Notes under the pieces: model-generated
Told to the model about the DNA's origin: nothing
Databases searched by the model: none
Seen by the model: only the letters and a program-made list of their open reading frames with translations
Shown: in pieces, positions 17,403 through 27,655 of the stretch
Position numbering within the stretch: the first letter of the stretch is position 1
Layout: each line of letters starts with the position of its first letter
NCBI RefSeq assembly: GCF_964019385.1
Contig: NC_088645.1
Coordinates: forward strand, 38,280,350-38,344,349
Length of the DNA: 64,000 nucleotides
Reading direction: 5' to 3'
Source: Sycon ciliatum
Taxonomy: Eukaryota; Porifera; Calcarea; Leucosolenida; Sycettidae
Program-made: the position numbers and the translations under genes

Positions 17403-17560
17403 AATTGCCCATATTGGGATTCGAACCCACAAACCTTGATGTTGGAAAGAAAAAAGGTCGCCAAAAGTGGGGTTCGAACCCACAAACCTTGATTTGGAAA
17501 AGAAAAAAAGAAAAAAAGGTTGCCGAAAGTGGGATTCGAACTCACAACCTTCGGTCTTGT
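17403..17560 (-). repeat. Triple tandem tRNA 3'-half-like array, copy A
   Basis: Three units read on the minus strand. Each has a T-arm (for example GTGGG-TTCGAAC-CCCAC) enclosed by a GGTT.../...GACC or GGTTG.../...CAACC outer pairing, and each ends in a run of T. The B-box consensus GGTTCGAA is present in every unit. They look like tRNA 3' halves with Pol III terminators. D- and anticodon arms are missing. The same array is at 46555-46710 in unit B, so it predates the duplication. Confidence 0.65.
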
Positions 17561-17679
17561 TTTTTTGTTTTTGTTTGTTTTTTTTTTACATCGGAAGCTC
17601 AACAGTGCAGCTGCACAAATATAAAGAGGCCGATTGGACAAAAATGGGGATAACTGCCGCGAGCATCCTTAACCCTTTA

Positions 17680-18606
17680 TTACTGGCCTGCAGACTTTCG
17701 ATCATATATGACGGCTGCTGGGCAGAGCTCGAGAGTTGCTGCGAAGCCGGAGAGCTCGAAGATGCCATGTTCGATGGCTGTGGCCGAGAGTTCGAAAACT
17801 CCGTGCACGGCGGCTGCTGCGAAGCCAGAGAGCTCGAAGACGCCGTGTACGGAGGCTGTGCGTGCGGCCAAGTGTTTAAAAACTCTGTGCACGGCGGCTG
17901 CTGCGAAGCCAGAAAACTCTGCGTACGACTGCTGTGTCAGGGAGTTCGAATACTCCGTGCACGGCGGCTGAGACGGCGATGTTGAACTCGGATTCGAAAG
18001 GTTCTCTGTAGCTGTGGCCATCTGCCCACTTGGAGGCTTGACCTCGAGGCCATCTGTGAGCGCCGCATATGGGTCCCCGTTCACATGTATGTCGGGCGGA
18101 CCTTGGTCAACAACGTACTCATGGTACTCGTACGACAGCCTGGCCCTGCGTACTAGATCTTCGGGACAGTGCAGCTGAAGGTGCATCCAAAGACACACTG
18201 TCACTCGCACTACATGTGGTGCTACTCTGCATGTGTGTGGATTCCTGTTGTATTCGCAACTGCAACTGATCCTGTGCAGTACGCAGAGTCCTCGCCGCAG
18301 ACACAGACTCCAAAAACAGTCTGTATCGGCTATAGCGTACCCTTTTGATTTCCGTGATTTTATCACTATAACCGATGCATCACTATGTGCGATATGATCG
18401 ATTTTTTCTTTTTTTCGATCGACACATGAAAGGCAAGAAAATACTTCCGGCATGGCGTTTTGACAAATGAGCATACCGCATATTATTATTCCACAATCAC
18501 AATGACATACTGCCAATAAGCATGTGATGCGGGCGATTTTAACCAGCCATGGTGGGGACAACTGAGGAAAAGAAGGAGAAGAAAAAGAGAAAACAAAACA
18601 AAACAA
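17680..18606 (-). CDS. Uncharacterised reading frame with degenerate tandem repeat
   Basis: 308 codons, minus strand. The part from about residue 145 ('WMHLQLHCPEDLVRRARLSY', 'EYHEYVVDQGPPDIHVNGDP') looks protein-like. The C-terminal ~100 residues contain four or five imperfect copies of 'VHGVFELSGFAAAA' (DNA repeat 17730-17970). The N-terminal part is hydrophobic and Cys-rich and may be intron or UTR read through. No family is recognised. It could be a host exon or an ORF over a minisatellite. Confidence 0.3.
   Translation of the reverse strand: MFCFVFSFSSPSFPQLSPPWLVKIARITCLLAVCHCDCGIIICGMLICQNAMPEVFSCLSCVDRKKEKIDHIAHSDASVIVIKSRKSKGYAIADTDCFWSLCLRRGLCVLHRISCSCEYNRNPHTCRVAPHVVRVTVCLWMHLQLHCPEDLVRRARLSYEYHEYVVDQGPPDIHVNGDPYAALTDGLEVKPPSGQMATATENLSNPSSTSPSQPPCTEYSNSLTQQSYAEFSGFAAAAVHRVFKHLAARTASVHGVFELSGFAAAAVHGVFELSATAIEHGIFELSGFAATLELCPAAVIYDRKSAGQ
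17730..17970. repeat. Degenerate minisatellite, units of about 60-75 bp
   Basis: The core 'CCGTGCACGGCGGCTGCTGC' followed by 'GAAGCCAGAGAGCTCGAAGA' is repeated with variation about four times. Confidence 0.65.
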
Positions 18607-18639
18607 AAGGAGTGCTAAAGGAACCTGGAGAGAGCAGTA

Positions 18640-19087
18640 TGAAGATTAGGCTAGCAATGGAAAACAACGAATTCAACTCAATTCAACTACAAACAACAAC
18701 AACAGAATGGAACAAAATGCAGCGAAGGTGTCACAAGACTTTACCTCCTGCGGAAGCCGAGACCAATGAGAATAGGACTTGAACAGAGGGGATTTAAAAA
18801 GGATCGATGATCTGGCAAGTGGGAAATGGAGAGAACATCTAGTACGCGAGCTTTTATTGAACCAGCTTAAATGCGCAAGTGCATGAGGAGGAGCAAGGTG
18901 AAGCTTAATACGTTAATGAATTTAAATGCCGAGTGGGGGCATAGTTGACAGTGCCTGCGTTTCCATAAAACAATTCTGTTATGTACAGGTGCATGTATCA
19001 CTATATAAAATAAGCAACGTGAAGAAAGTAAAAAATAGGGCCTTTGATATTATTGCTACATGTCTTTTAAAGGTTTCACTATAGCTG
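18640..19087. other. No gene recognised
   Basis: AT-rich sequence. A (CAACAA)-rich stretch lies at 18680-18715. No frame or repeat is recognised. At 18316-18340, just upstream, 'CAGTCTGTATCGGCTATAGC' resembles the mariner-type terminus seen at 52973 and, inverted, near 23815. Confidence 0.4.
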
Positions 19088-19095
19088 ATAATAAT

Positions 19096-19995
19096 TAGTG
19101 CTGAAACGATTATATCGATTACTCGTTACTTACTCGATAAGAAATAGATCGAACGGTTATTTCGATTTTATCGGCTAAACGAGTAGAATGGTACTTACGC
19201 TCGGTATTGGATTTCCCCCCTTTTGGGGCTCGCACAAAGCGTGCATGCATCGAAAGTGTTGCGAGTACGACACGAATATGTACATGACTGCACACTTGCA
19301 AAATCGATGTACGTGCAAAGTACAAGCGCGATCTGAGAAACATTGACGCGATCATAGTCGCCGTCTTTTGAGCTGACTACTGTTCTGACTTACATACAGC
19401 ATGCAGGACGGGCAGGCTCAGTATGTGTCTACACTAGCTGCAGGGGCTGGAGTTCCCTCCACGTGCGAGTAGTCTTGAGCTAAAGACAGTAAAGATTTAA
19501 GTGGTCTTCAGTTTCCTGTTTTCCATTCTGTCGACGGTTCCCGAATCAGTTTGCTCGACGACAAGCTTGGCCTGGCGTCTGGGCCTATTTTGAGCATAGA
19601 CAGGAAAAGCAACTAGTTACTTGTTGGTGCGCCTCAAGTCAGCTCATCCGTCGAAATCCGCCGATCTGCACCCCTGGCCGGCTTCTCTGACTTCATCATC
19701 GGAGTCAGCAAAGTCACAGGCGAAGGGCACCATCAGCTCTTGGGTTGCAACCAGTGCGTTGCCTCTGTCTTGTCTGTATTCGTCTGGTCAGTCCGAAAAG
19801 CTGACGGACTTGTTGCGGGATCATCGGATCTATGCGCCCGCTTTCCGTCGTTGGCAATGTTGGACTCGTTATTTTTGGAAATTCACAGAATGTACATGTA
19901 CTGATGTGGTTACAATAATAATCGTTTAGCCGATAAGCCGATCGTTATGGTATCAGCTAAGCCACTAAGGAAAAAACGTAATCGTTTCAGCACTA
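19096..19995. mobile_element. hAT-type non-autonomous element (900 bp)
   Basis: Perfect 8-bp target duplication ATAATAAT (19088-19095 and 19996-20003). Termini TAGTGCTGAAACGATTA are inverted. Both the 8-bp duplication and the terminal sequence fit the hAT superfamily. The subterminal regions share 'ATCGGCTAAACGA' motifs. No transposase is present. Confidence 0.88.
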
Positions 19996-20487
19996 ATAAT
20001 AATATAGTGTGTTATGCATGTTTTGATTCTTTGTTGCCATCATAATATCTGTTATCACATGGCACGTGATTGTTGCCCGTACTCCAGCGAATTAGCTCCT
20101 TTCGCGCCGCGAGCAATAATATGCGATATTGCCCGCAAAAAATTGTTTATTTGACCGCAAAAAAATAGTTTATTTCAGTGATTGCGTGACTACGGCGACT
20201 CTGTAGACTACAAAACTGTCTGTACGACTCTACGACGAGTCGCAGTGTAGCATTGAGACGAAGATGGAATTCCTTTTGGAGATGGTCGTCCCGGCAATGG
20301 ACATGGCCACGGACGTCTGCCGTGTGGTGCTTGCAGGGATCATTTGTTCAGTCATGTTGGCAGCCTGACCGTCGGTTAGCATGTGGATAATATTCAGTTC
20401 TGCTCGATGTGGTACTGTGATCACAAACAATTATTTGAAATAACAGCATCGTGCGTTTCAGATCCTCGCAAAGTCACTGCCTGTGTT

Positions 20488-22188
20488 TAGGCCCCGGCGG
20501 ATAATGCTAGATTATATCTAGCATATTTAGCACTTTCTGGAAACTAGCATTGCACTAGCATAATCAGCAGGTTTTGCAGAAAACTAGCATATTCTTGCGA
20601 AAACTAGCATATTGTTGCAAAACATGGGAATTTCGCGAGGCGGGCGCGCAGCCTTGATCAATCATCATGCATGATGATGATAATGTGGCAGTGCAGACTG
20701 CAGTGGTGAGGACGGTCGATCGGATCCGTACGGGACCCAGTCGATTGCAGAGAAATATACACGCAAACTAATTGTAGAACTGTGTTCGCATCCGACAACA
20801 CTGGTTCACTTGAAATCTTCAATGACTATGTCTAGCCCTCGAGGCCTCTCTACTACTTACTGGTAGTTGTAGTAGATCTATGACTCTGGCTGGGAGTCTG
20901 GGCACAAGAGTTGGGAAAAAAACTTGTGATGGGTGTACATGAGAAGGCGGTGAGAATGGGAGCGTTTCGTTTCCACCAACTAAGTAGTTACTTTTTCTTG
21001 AATATTATTCTTTGTAAGCTGATGAAGAACACACGTCATGCGGCTATGTCCGAGCAAGCAGCCTGAGACATTGTTGATCTAGTAAGCAGTAGCGATGATC
21101 ACTTTGATTCTGAGTTTGACGATGAAGACGCATCAGAATCAGAGTACGAAGAGGACGAGGTCAGGACAGCGTGTGAAAGTCTTCCCGAACCAGCCAGAGC
21201 AGCGATTTCCCGAAACCGATCTTTCCAGAGAAGTAGGAAGCAGTCCGTCGCTAAGCGTGGGCGAATTGCCGGTGGACTGAGTTCCACATTGACACCTCGT
21301 GTCAGCGTCCACCATCGCGTGCAGCAATTTCCAGGGGAATACTTGACCGTGTCCAGTGGGAAGATTTACTGCAGTGCCTGCAGCCAGACAGTTCAACCGA
21401 AGAACAGCATTGTGAAATCACACATTTCGCGCCAAAAGCACAAGACGGCCAAAGAGCGAAAGTCACGAGCCCAGCTACACCAGCGAGCGGTAACAGCTTC
21501 GTGGGAGAAGTACACTACAGACCATAAGAAGGAGCTGGCAGGAACAGGGCTGTCTGGTGCTGACTGTAGCCAATGATGTCCTCATTCGAAGAGCCAGTGT
21601 TGTAGAGTCTTTCCTCAAAGCAGGTGTGCCTCTGAGTAAGATAGACCACCTTCGTCCGTTGCTTGAAAGCAACTACTGTCGCATGACGTACAGCACTCAC
21701 ATGGCACAGTCGGTGCCATTCCTGTTGCAGAATGAGCAGTCTACCATCAAGAAGGAGATTGCATCTGCAGCTCATCTCACCGTTATTTTCGATGGTACTT
21801 CACGCCTTGGTGAGGCACTTGCTGTTGTCCTCCGCTACGTCGATGGCGATTTCAACATACACCAACGCCTCGTACGTTTCTCTGTACTGTCCAATAGCCT
21901 AGCTGGTACCGAACTAGCTCGAGAGCTCTTCACAGTTTTGTCAATACAGCTGCAAGTTCCAGGCCACAAAGTTCTTGCCTTGGTCCCAGACTGTGCAGCT
22001 GTTTAAGGTGTTGCTGTTAGTGGAGTTGCGTGAAGTCCATCCGTGACACTTTTTGACCCCATATATAGTGGCATTAAATTGAGCATAACGAGCATAACGA
22101 GCATTAAAACTAGCATAATGTGCCACTTTTACTAGCAGTGCTAGTAGCATAATTGCTGAAAATAACTAGCATTATCCGCCGGGGCCTA
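20488..22188 (+). mobile_element. hAT element with transposase remnant (1.7 kb)
   Basis: 8-bp target duplication CCTGTGTT (20480-20487 and 22189-22196). Termini TAGGCCCCGGCGGATAATGC are inverted. Repeated ACTAGCAT motifs lie in both subterminal regions. Inside is the N-terminal half of a transposase (21067-22006). The RNase-H-like end and the dimerisation domain are missing, so it is an internally deleted copy. Confidence 0.88.
21067..22006 (+). pseudogene. hAT transposase N-terminal half (CGGBP1-like zinc finger)
   Basis: Open from about 21067: an acidic start ('SEFDDEDASESEYEEDEV'), a basic stretch, then a zinc finger 'YCSACSQTVQPKNSIVKSHI' continuing SRQKH (C-x2-C-x13-H-x5-H), as in BED/CGGBP1-type hAT proteins. 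The frame changes near 21560. The second part (21557-22006) reads 'VLIRRASVVESFLKAGVPLS', 'TVIFDGTSRLGEALAVVLRY' and 'LVRFSVLSNSLAGTELAREL', which fits the start of the hAT catalytic domain ('IFDGTS' carrying a catalytic-type Asp). It stops before the rest of the catalytic core. No host gene is implied. Confidence 0.7.
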
Positions 22189-22721
22189 CCTGTGTTTCAT
22201 GTTCCACGCAGAACTCTTACCAGGCTCATCTGTCCTCTGCCTTCACCTTTGCTTGAACAACAAACACAACAATTCAGGAATGCTTTGCAATGAAAAATAC
22301 AGCTGTCTGGAGCTGAAAAGAAGAAGAAAAATTGTCCCCAGAATTACACACCAGGGATTTGTCAAATTTGCAGTACGGTATTTGACAACTTCCTGATACA
22401 CATGTAAACATGAGGAAACTCTTTGTGGTAGCACTCTTAATTTTTCAACTGAAATTATGATTCTGCTGTGGTTTATTGTGGTTGTCATGTCTATTGCTAT
22501 GACGATGCCTTGCCGGCACTTTTTTCTGTCTACGTCTTTCTGTGCTCTATACTCTCTGATGGCCTGTAGCAGACTTTTTGTTAGGGTGTAGGAGAAATAT
22601 CTTCATTTTTCCTGTTTTGATAATGATCATAATTTATTGGCATTTGGGCTAGTTTCAACAGCAGCCCAATGGTCTGCTCTGTGGGCCATTTTATAAATTT
22701 GTTATCCTTGTTATCGGGCCT

Positions 22722-22787
22722 TATGGCATATTATTGGCCCGAGAGGTTAGCCCTCGGGCTAACCTCTCGGGCCAATAATATGCCATA
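22722..22787. repeat. 66-bp near-continuous palindrome
   Basis: Two perfect 32-bp arms (22722-22753 and 22756-22787) separated by TC. They include 'GGCCCGAGAGGTTAGCCC' and its complement. Related fragments ('TTATTATTGACC', 'TTAGCCCGAGG') recur at 23260-23300, on the other side of the Harbinger MITE. Confidence 0.9.
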
Positions 22788-22831
22788 TCATTCTCTTATT
22801 ATTGACCCCCACAGAAACTTGTGATCTCTAA

Positions 22832-23216
22832 GGCGGTGTTTACATGAGGCGTTTCAACCCGGGTTGAGTTCGGCCCGGGTCAGATTTCAACCCGCCATGT
22901 GCATAAAATGAATGGCGCGTTTACATGACGGGTTGATTTCAACCCTCCCCCCAAGGGGAGGGAAGGTTGAAATCAACCCGGGTCAAGAAAATCGTACAAA
23001 CGTACTTCTGTGCGTATCTCGCGTCAGGTTTGAACGGCACTGCAGATGCAAGTTTCGCGCGAACAGATTCACATGACCATACAGGACTGTAGAAGTGGAC
23101 TTTTGGCGGCATATCAGTATTTGACCCGGGTCAACAGTCTTCACGTAAACGCTCACCTCTTTTGTCTGTCGTACAGACTTTCAACCCGGGCTGAAATTTC
23201 TCATGTAAACACAGCC
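22832..23216. mobile_element. PIF/Harbinger-type MITE (385 bp)
   Basis: 3-bp target duplication TAA (22829-22831 and 23217-23219). Termini GGCGGTGTTTACATGAG and, inverted, GGCTGTGTTTACATGAG. The interior is rich in CAACCCGGGTTGA palindromes. TWA duplication with GGC termini is typical of PIF/Harbinger. Confidence 0.85.
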
Positions 23217-23219
23217 TAA

Positions 23220-24220
23220 GCGGTCAAATATCAGCATATAGTGACCGCTTATATTGACCACTTATTATTGACCACTTATTATTGACCACTTAGCCCGAGG
23301 ACTTAGAACTTTTTCCTCAACTTAGAAAAAAATCAGAACCGAAAGAAGAAAAAATCTGAAGCCAAATGTTGGGATTTTAACCCAAACTGTCAGATTCTCA
23401 GTCAAAGAACTTGAGGAACATACAACAAGTGACAACTGAAAACTTCTGTTTACAGAAAAGTAATGTCCAATGTAAACGGCATATGTACATACTATGTACT
23501 ATTAAAATAGTATTCCTTTCTTCCTATAAACAAAGCTAAAAACAGTTTTAAAGGTATGGTATGGCATGATAAATCTATTATTGCCCTCATAATCGGTCAA
23601 TATATGAACTCTTTAATCGTGCAATAATAGATACATAAGGCCCTCGCAACCATGCGATAACATATACATATATCATTACATCCGATAATATTGGTTATAG
23701 TGATATTTTTACTGGATAAAATATGTTTTGATTTTGATATTTCGTACCAAGATCACTGTAGCCAATATATTCTTCTATCCGTTCACTCAATAGCCGATAC
23801 AGACTGTACTCTCGTACTCGATAGCAGTTGATGATAATCAAGAATGGAGAAAGGAAGATCAAAAGAGAGAGATAGAGAGAGAGAGAGAGTGAGAGAGCAC
23901 TGTGTAAGCTGCTGATAAAAAAGGGTGTCGACGTTAATGTCCAAGATAGGTGAGCTTTGGAGGTGTAATGCACCAATGAAATGCGCTTTGCAACAAACTC
24001 TTGTGACATCAAGTATTTTTCAATGACACCAAACCATTTGTCCTCATGTGCTGAATATTGATGTGCGCATGTGGACATAGTGCACGGCATCATGTATGCC
24101 AGGGCTGTAGCTACCACATATTTGACTGGTCCGGAGGGACATTTGTACGTTAAAATGATATGACCGAATCAAGTTACTACAATGTACCAGTACATGTAGT
24201 GCACCTATACAGGTTATACA
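23220..24220. other. Intergenic, no gene recognised
   Basis: Contains a triple 'CACTTATTATTGAC' repeat (about 23265-23292), a GA-rich microsatellite (23868-23898) and a mariner-like terminus 'CAATAGCCGATACAGACTGT' near 23800-23820. The 140-codon minus frame at 23695-24117 is low-complexity and not convincing. Confidence 0.4.
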
Positions 24221-24369
24221 ATTACATCGTCAGTTGAAATGTTTTTGGCGAAGTCACAGATTCGTGAGTGATCGTGGCACAGCGCCGCATATTGAACACA
24301 TTTGAAAATCTGCTGACTATCCCCCGTATACTAGTGTGTCCATTGAAAATGTCTATGAAATCATTGGTA

Positions 24370-24560
24370 TAACCTCTAGATGTATACGAATTCTCATAAC
24401 TTGGAGAAAGAGGATTGACACTGTCTTGTGTGGATTGAATAAATCTCTTCAGGCTGCGAAGTGCATGGAATGACCTCTCGGATGTGGCGTTCGTGGCTGG
24501 AAGATTAAGCAGTAGGTGAAACAACCAGCAGGCAGGCAGTGACTTACACAGCTGGTGCAA
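24370..24560 (-). pseudogene. hAT transposase C-terminal dimerisation fragment
   Basis: Minus strand 'LLLNLPATNATSERSFHALR' followed by 'SLKRFIQSTQ' is the highly conserved hAT C-terminal motif (P-(S/T)-N-A-(A/T)-S-E-R-x-F-S). Only this end is preserved and no termini were found. It is not a continuation of the element at 20488-22188, because the strand is opposite. Confidence 0.8.
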
Positions 24561-24589
24561 AGTGAGCAGCTCAGCTTCTTACAACTAAC

Positions 24590-25115
24590 AGCCTGTTTGG
24601 GTGCATTCCTGTCACTCGAGTTGAACCCCCTTTGAGCCTTTGAGTTGAACCTTGGTGTAAAATAATGTAGCCTGCAGGCACGTTGACCAAGTGACTGGTG
24701 TACGGACCAGCACGTGATCGCTTACTCACCCGTGTTTGATTTTGGAATAGGGCCAAACGCTGCATCGTAGCCTTCTTGGAACAATACCAGTCGACTCAGC
24801 ATCCAAAAGACTACAACATATGGGCCAATCGTGTTCATCGGTGCTGATAAGAACGAAATGGCGCTTTTAGTGACATTTTTGCATAGAAATGCCCCTCTCT
24901 GAAATAGTGGTTGCGACTTCGGCGATGATTTTTTTAGGAAAGGGTTTGCTCCCACACCGGAGTCAAGTGTCAAGTCAAGTCGTCGGAATAGCGAGAGCTC
25001 CAGTGTAGGAGCAAACCCTTTCCTAAATCCCCCTCTGATAGGGTCACCTAGTTTCGGTGGAAGAGCGTGAGTGCGATTGGGGATAAAGCAGGAAGGGAGC
25101 GTCTCAAATTCCTCG
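24590..25115. repeat. Dispersed repeat family C, copy 1
   Basis: Shares 'CTGCAGGCACG.TGACCA', 'CCAGTCGACTCAGC', 'GAACGAAATGGCGCTTTTAG' and 'GGAAGGGAGCGTCTC' with copies at 28510-29000 and 55300-55456. A small inverted repeat (24933-24963 with 24997-25027, 'TTTAGGAAAGGGTTTGCTCC') is nested inside this copy only. The 3' end in the other copies is CTTCCCCTTTAA. It is probably a non-autonomous DNA transposon. Confidence 0.65.
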
Positions 25116-25574
25116 GACCAAAATCATTCGACAGAAAAATGGTATAATAGACCAATCCCGAAAAGATTGTTTGGGTTCGAAAGGGGGCATGTCAACCGAG
25201 AGTGCACTGTACAACACTTGTATGGCACTACCTGATCAGCATGCGGCACAGAACGTGTTTGATAGGTCGCGTGTGAATGCGGGGTAAGTACACGGTTAGC
25301 CCCTGCACCCATAAATATGCAAGCACCTCCAAGTGAACCCGCACGCCCAGCTTGGGCACTCGTGCACCCACGCAGTCAAACACATGCACGCACACGCCAC
25401 TGGCGTACCCATGCTCTGACACGCAGACACCCGCACAATGTACCGCTCACTATGGCATGCACAAACATACAATAGACACATTGGGTTGAGGGTTGGCAGG
25501 ATTTCTTTTGGACAATTCAAGTATTCAAGAATATACTCTTTGATAATAATTGATAGAGTAAAGATGCATGCCTG

Positions 25575-26010
25575 AAACTAGCATCCGCCCGCCAAGGGCG
25601 CGCAAATGGCCACCGCGGCCAGCAGCTGCCGGCCGGGGGCTAAACTAGCATACTGCCAACCGAGGGTGCCCGAATGGCTAAACTAGCCTACTGCCCACCG
25701 AGGGCGCCTAAACGTCCACCGAGGCCAGCAAACCGCCCGCCGAGGGCTAAACTAGCATACTGTCCACCGAGGGTGCACAAATGTCCGCCGAGGCCAGCAA
25801 ACCGCCCACCAAGGGCTGAACTAGCATACTGCCCACCGAGGGTGCTCAAATGACCGCCGTGGCCAGCAGACAACCCATCGAGGGTGCGGAAATTGCCACC
25901 GAGGCTAGCAAACTGCCCACCGTGGGCCAATATCATCTTGCCCGCCAAGGGCACACAAACGGCCACCGAGGACATCCAATCACCCACCGAGGGCTCACAC
26001 GACTGCCTGG
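25575..26010. repeat. Degenerate minisatellite (CCCACCGAGGG units)
   Basis: Tandem 30-75-bp units built on 'CTGCCCACCGAGGGTGC', 'AAATGGCCACCGAGGCCAGC' and 'AAACTAGCATA'. On the minus strand it yields a repetitive frame (25688-26107) of 'LGGQYASLALGGRFAGLGG' type, which I regard as a by-product of the repeat. Confidence 0.75.
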
Positions 26011-26109
26011 CATCAGGCGTCACAACATACAGACACACTAGGAGGCCCGTTTGCCCCAAAAAGATAGTATTCCTAGAAACCATGGCATCCCGTTCCCCGC
26101 AATCCACAA

Positions 26110-27170
26110 CGAGCTAGCTTTGTGACCACGGTTGCAAGTGCAGCGAATTACTCACAGTAATACCATGCCTGTGCAGGCATACACACGCTATTTTGAATGC
26201 CGAGAGCCGCTCACTAACTTACAAGCTAGGCATCCTGGCTGCCTGCTGCACGTAACGCTCGCATGCAGAGCTTCTCCAGCGGCCCGCCGGCTTTACTTGT
26301 GGCGGGATCACACGGACCGGGAGAGCACTAGCTGGCCACTGTCCTCTGACACCTGGACTCGCTTCGTGGCTGGCTCGTCCGCAAGGAGAGTTAGGAACAA
26401 CGCAAGCCTCGGTCACACTACGGCAAAAGTGCTGCTACAGCAACAGAATCATAAGCTTTTCCATGGCAACTGACGCAAACGCGGGAAAATGGACCATCAG
26501 ACGCTGTTGCATCTGACGTGGGAAAATCGGCTGCGTTGCCACTGATGGGAGTGACGCTTGGCGGAAAAACAGTGTCTTTTAAGGCAGTTGCTTGAGTTGA
26601 GCAGTCTTTCGACATTCGTCTCTTCAAGGTTTGTTTAGTTCCCTCTTTTTTCGAGATGAGTCTGTGGACCTACGAGGCCGAGGCTGCTCTTCTCTAAACC
26701 TGCCGGAACACCGAGGCGTTTTCTGAGAAGAAAATGATGTTGAAAAAGGCCAGTAGTATGAGTGGCTCATCGCTCAACTGGAGACTGCTGACTTGTGAGT
26801 GTTGTGTTGTCGTCAAGAGGCCCCAAAAATGAGCACCGCTATGACGAAGTCAGGAGAAACACAGCTGCGATGCGGACTTTTCTTGCCTAATCCATGACAC
26901 TACAACTGAAAAGGGCTTCATGTAATTCGGAAAGAAACAACAACAATCGTGCACATGTGGACCTTTCGTCTTCTTGTAATAATGAAAGATCAATGAAAAA
27001 TTTGAAAACTTTGTCTGACAATTATTTTGTATAATAAACAAAAGGCCGGTTTCCGTGGGATCCATGTCGTCATTGAGTTTCCCTGGTGATGTTGTGACGT
27101 TGACAAATGTGTCAGGCCGCGGCAGTCACGAGCTGCAAAAAATAAAACACTGTGTGACCCCACGACTGTT
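26110..27170. other. No gene recognised
   Basis: Mixed-composition sequence without recognisable frames, ends or repeats. Small frames on both strands carry no family motif. Confidence 0.4.
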
Positions 27171-27171
27171 A

Positions 27172-27655
27172 CTATTGCTCTCCTCGCCACTCCACACAAC
27201 AAAAGACTAGTGCAAATCGTGAGAGAGCGTTTTCTCTAACTTGATTTAACAAGGTGACTGGAGAACTCATAAAGAAGAACCAACACTGACAACGAACGAC
27301 TGACGACTGACGCTGAGACAAGACGAGACAACTGAATATAATTATTATAGTGAAGGCGTACAACGGGGACAAGACGAGCAAGTGTGTACCAACGGGGACA
27401 GAAAACGGTGCAGCCGCATGTACGCAGGAGTCAAAACAGGCAAGCAGGCTCGGGCAAGATTCAGCCATCATGACCTTCTGAGCGTGCTTGATTACATACG
27501 TCTTGTCTTGTCTCAGTGTCAGTCGTCAGTCGTTCGTTGTCAGTGTTGGTTCTTCTTTTCTGAGTTCTCCAGTCACCTACTGAAATGAAGTAGAAGAAAA
27601 AGCTCTCTAACAATTTGTACTGGTCCTTTGTTGTGTGGTGTAGCGAGGAGCGTAG
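27172..27655. repeat. Head-to-head LTR-like inverted repeat
   Basis: 27172-27340 is an inverted copy of 27490-27655. Shared blocks are 'AAGGTGACTGGAGAACTC', 'GAAGAACCAACACTGACAAC' and 'GAACGACTGACGACTGAC'. The sequence between them (27335-27440) recurs in direct orientation at 31107-31220. Confidence 0.7.

Larger units (their letters stand above)
5575..17673 (+). repeat. Duplication unit A (ankyrin exon and flanks)
   Basis: This segment and unit B (about 43815-46868) are diverged copies of the same locus in direct orientation. Both contain the ankyrin exon, the following intron-like sequence, the stretch from 'GTTCCAGG' to 'TCTTTAAGGACTAGAACTGAT', the AATCCAAT foldback, the poly-G tract and a triple tRNA-half array, in the same order. 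Unit A is about 12 kb and unit B 3 kb. The excess is five insertions: a PLE, a TA MITE, a tRNA/LTR chimera and two LINEs, one of them carrying a chromovirus. Unit B shows the unoccupied sites. Confidence 0.85.

Noticed and set aside
25575-26010. CRISPR-like repeat/spacer array
   Set aside because: Eukaryotic context, diverged repeats and no uniform spacers; it is a minisatellite.
25688-26107. Gly-rich repeat frame (LGGQYASLALGG...) resembling a structural protein
   Set aside because: The DNA repeat units vary in length in ways not tied to codons, and no start context or conserved flanks are seen.
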